DNA of 64,000 nucleotides from assembly GCF_900111745.1 (NCBI RefSeq), contig NZ_FOIJ01000011.1:1-64000 (forward strand), in the 5' to 3' direction. This stretch comes from Stigmatella erecta. GTDB taxonomy: Bacteria > Myxococcota > Myxococcia > Myxococcales > Myxococcaceae. Numbering within the stretch: position 1 is the stretch's first letter; each line of letters begins with the position of its first letter. The notes under the pieces are model-generated. The model did not search any database. It was not told where the DNA came from and worked only from the letters and a program-made list of their open reading frames with translations. Shown piece after piece: positions 62,278-64,000 of the stretch. The translations under genes were made by a program, and so were the position numbers.

Positions 62278-64000
62278 TGCACATCCTCGAGTGCTATCTG
62301 GAATGCGGTGGTTTTGATTACAGCTTCATCAAGGGCGGCATCTCCGTCTACACCTGGAACCTGGCCAGCGCCTTCCGGGACGAGGGGCACCAGGTCTCCG
62401 TGCTCACCGCCGCGCACGGCCGCCTCGACTACCTCAAGAAGAACTACCCCGTGGAGGAGCTGCCCTACCGGCGGCGCTACACGCTGCCCCTCCAGCTGGA
62501 TCCGCGCGTGTGGCGCGGCTTCGAGCCCCGGCAGGAGCTGGAGCTGGAGACCCGGGCCTACCGGATCCGCCACCAGGGCGTGGACCTGTACTTCCTGTGC
62601 AATGACATGCTGGACCGGTACAGCGACACCTTCTACCCGCCCTACGAGAGCAAGGGAAAGGACCTGGGCTTCTTCAAGCCGCTGGTGTTCCAGATGGACA
62701 TGGTGCTCTTCATCCGCGAGTTCTTCGCGGACGAGAAGCTGCTCATCCACGCCCACGAGCCCTTCTATCAGTACCTGCTGCCGCTCGCCTTCCGGGACGA
62801 CGCCAACAAGCGCATGGTGAGCACCGTGCAGAGCAACATGCCGGTCAACAAGAAGGTGTACCGGCCCGAGCTGCAGGCGCAGCTGGACTTCCTGGGCATC
62901 CGCGCCGACCTGGCGCCCTTCGACGATGCGCCGCAGACCGATGCCTTCGGCCGCTGCCTGAATGGGTACCTGCCCGAGACCCACCTGCACTACCCCTACC
63001 CGGACGACTACATCGCCTTCTACCCGTTGCTGCTCGAGTACAGCGACGCCGTCGACTTCCTGTCCGAGGGGCACCTGGCGTTCTACCGGAACTTCGAGGG
63101 CACGGCCTTCAAGGCCATGTTCCGGCGGCTGAAGGTGGCCGAAGTCACCCAGCGCAACGCGCAGAAGATGTTCGTGGGCTGGTGCGCCATCAGCGGCCGC
63201 TGGCACCAGACGGACTTCAGCCAGTACCGGCGGGAGGACGTGCTGCGCGGGCTGGGGCTGCGGCCCGAGCTGCCCACCTTCTTCCACAACGCCCGCTACG
63301 CGGTGCACCACAAGGGGCAGAACGAGCTGGTGCGCGCGGCGCGCAAGGTGCTGGAGACGGGAGCACCGTGCAACTTCATCCTCCGCTGCCTGTCGGGCAA
63401 CGGCATCCCGGATCCGGCCTACCACGCCCTGGCGAAGGACTTCCCGGAGCAGGTCCGCCTGGAGTGGCACAACCGGCCCGAGGAGGACCTCGTGGCCATG
63501 GCGGCGGCGGCGGACTTCGGCCTCTTCCCCTCGAAGTTCGAGATGGACACCTTCCTCATCGCCCAGGGCGAGGCCATGCTCGCCGGCTGCGTCCCCATCG
63601 CCAGCCGGCAGCTCGGCATGAAGCACTGGCGGCACAGCCGCGCGTTCTGCGAGGCGCCCAGCCAGGTGACGGGGCTGGATGTGATTCGCTCCTTCCTGGC
63701 CAATGACGAGACGCTGGTGGACTCACTGGTCCGCGCGCTGCAAGAGGCGCTGGCGCTGTACCAGAACCGTCCCCGCTACGAGCAGCTCTCCCAGCGGGCC
63801 CGGGCCCGGGCCCAGGAGTTCACCTGGAAGATGAGCGCGCAGGCCCACCTCAAGGTCATGGAGCCGCTCTGGAAGGCGCCCCGGACGGTGGGCACCGCCG
63901 CCCCCGGCTCCCGGCCCGCGCCGGAGCCCGCGAAGGACTGGAAGGCCGCCATCAGCACCGAGGGCGAGCTGCTCGGCCTGCGCCGGCGCGAGCCCAGCTC
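62278..64000 (+). CDS. Glycogen-synthase-like glycosyltransferase (partial, runs off the right edge)
   Basis: 574 codons visible from ATG 62278 with no stop, so the gene continues past 64000. GT-B fold of GT5/GT4 type: the N-terminal loop FIKGGISVYTWNLASAF resembles the KVGGLGDV loop of glycogen synthases, VSVLTAAHGRL is the next strand, and the C-domain has FHNARYAVHHKGQNELVRAA and the donor motif LFPSKFEMDTFLIAQGEAMLAGCVP with the retaining-type E-x7-E. The residues after about 530 look like a linker (Pro/Ala), so a further domain may follow. In acarbose and validamycin pathways GT-B enzymes join cyclitols or sugars; here it likely glycosylates the C7 aminocyclitol or forms the pseudo-glycosidic link. 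Last visible gene of the rightward operon. Confidence 0.88.

Noticed and set aside
62278-64000. VldE-like trehalose-phosphate-synthase pseudoglycosyltransferase
   Set aside because: The loop and donor motifs fit the glycogen-synthase/GT4-5 pattern rather than GT20; a pseudoglycosyl role is still possible but not by homology to VldE.

Overview
The window is very GC-rich chromosomal DNA from a fruiting-type myxobacterium (Myxococcota, Cystobacterineae; Stigmatella or a close relative is the best guess). Signs of this are strong third-position G/C bias, many myxobacterial lipoproteins, a DUF4215 cysteine-repeat protein, a Ser/Thr kinase fused to a STAND ATPase, DUF1501-type surface genes, and a sedoheptulose-7-phosphate cyclase of a kind characterised in Stigmatella aurantiaca. 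I see no rRNA, tRNA, CRISPR array, transposase or integrase.

Layout. 1-3.9 kb: an exported-type protein without a proper N-terminus, then a stand-alone transcription unit for a 33-residue peptide (its own promoter, RBS and intrinsic terminator), then a TPR protein with a degenerate ATPase-like front. 3.9-7.0 kb: an alpha-glucosidase / FAD-dehydrogenase pair. 7.0-11.1 kb: a four-gene contractile-tail module (tube, Pro-rich protein, baseplate with C-terminal propeller-like region, tail protein I) with no sheath, spike or ATPase. 11.4-25.1 kb: mixed envelope and housekeeping genes: beta-barrel and lipoprotein, a TetR gene divergent from a ferritin-like/hydroxylase pair with a palindromic operator between, lytic transglycosylase, NagB, amidase, 6-phosphofructokinase, XdhC, a phosphatase lipoprotein, an RNase R-type exonuclease and an NHL lipoprotein. 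25.2-31.5 kb: a signalling/surface operon (kinase-STAND, TPR/PEGA-type protein, DUF4215 lipoprotein). 31.5-38.8 kb: a lipoprotein gene and a four-gene operon (barrel, large lipoprotein, Tat-exported DUF1501 protein, c-haem lipoprotein). 38.9-49.5 kb: small membrane and barrel proteins, a zinc-ribbon/HEAGH membrane protein, a methyltransferase, a soluble hybrid histidine kinase, a tandem DsbA, a one-POTRA Omp85 protein and a bestrophin.

49.6-64.0 kb is the most notable region: a probable C7-cyclitol (aminocyclitol, possibly pseudo-oligosaccharide) biosynthetic cluster that continues past the right edge. Leftward genes encode a kinase-fold protein, a GH4-like NAD enzyme, a PhyH-type 2OG-Fe(II) oxygenase and the sedoheptulose-7-phosphate cyclase; an SDR gene meets them tail to tail. 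Rightward genes encode two ABC half-exporters, an adaptor-like protein, a cupin, a class III aminotransferase, a maltokinase-like kinase and a glycogen-synthase-like glycosyltransferase. A consensus-quality sigma70-type promoter followed by a 12-bp palindrome drives the rightward arm. Together they supply cyclisation, phosphorylation, oxidation, amination, glycosyl transfer and export, as in acarbose/validamycin-type pathways but with a different set of enzymes.

No gap between genes exceeds about 260 bases.
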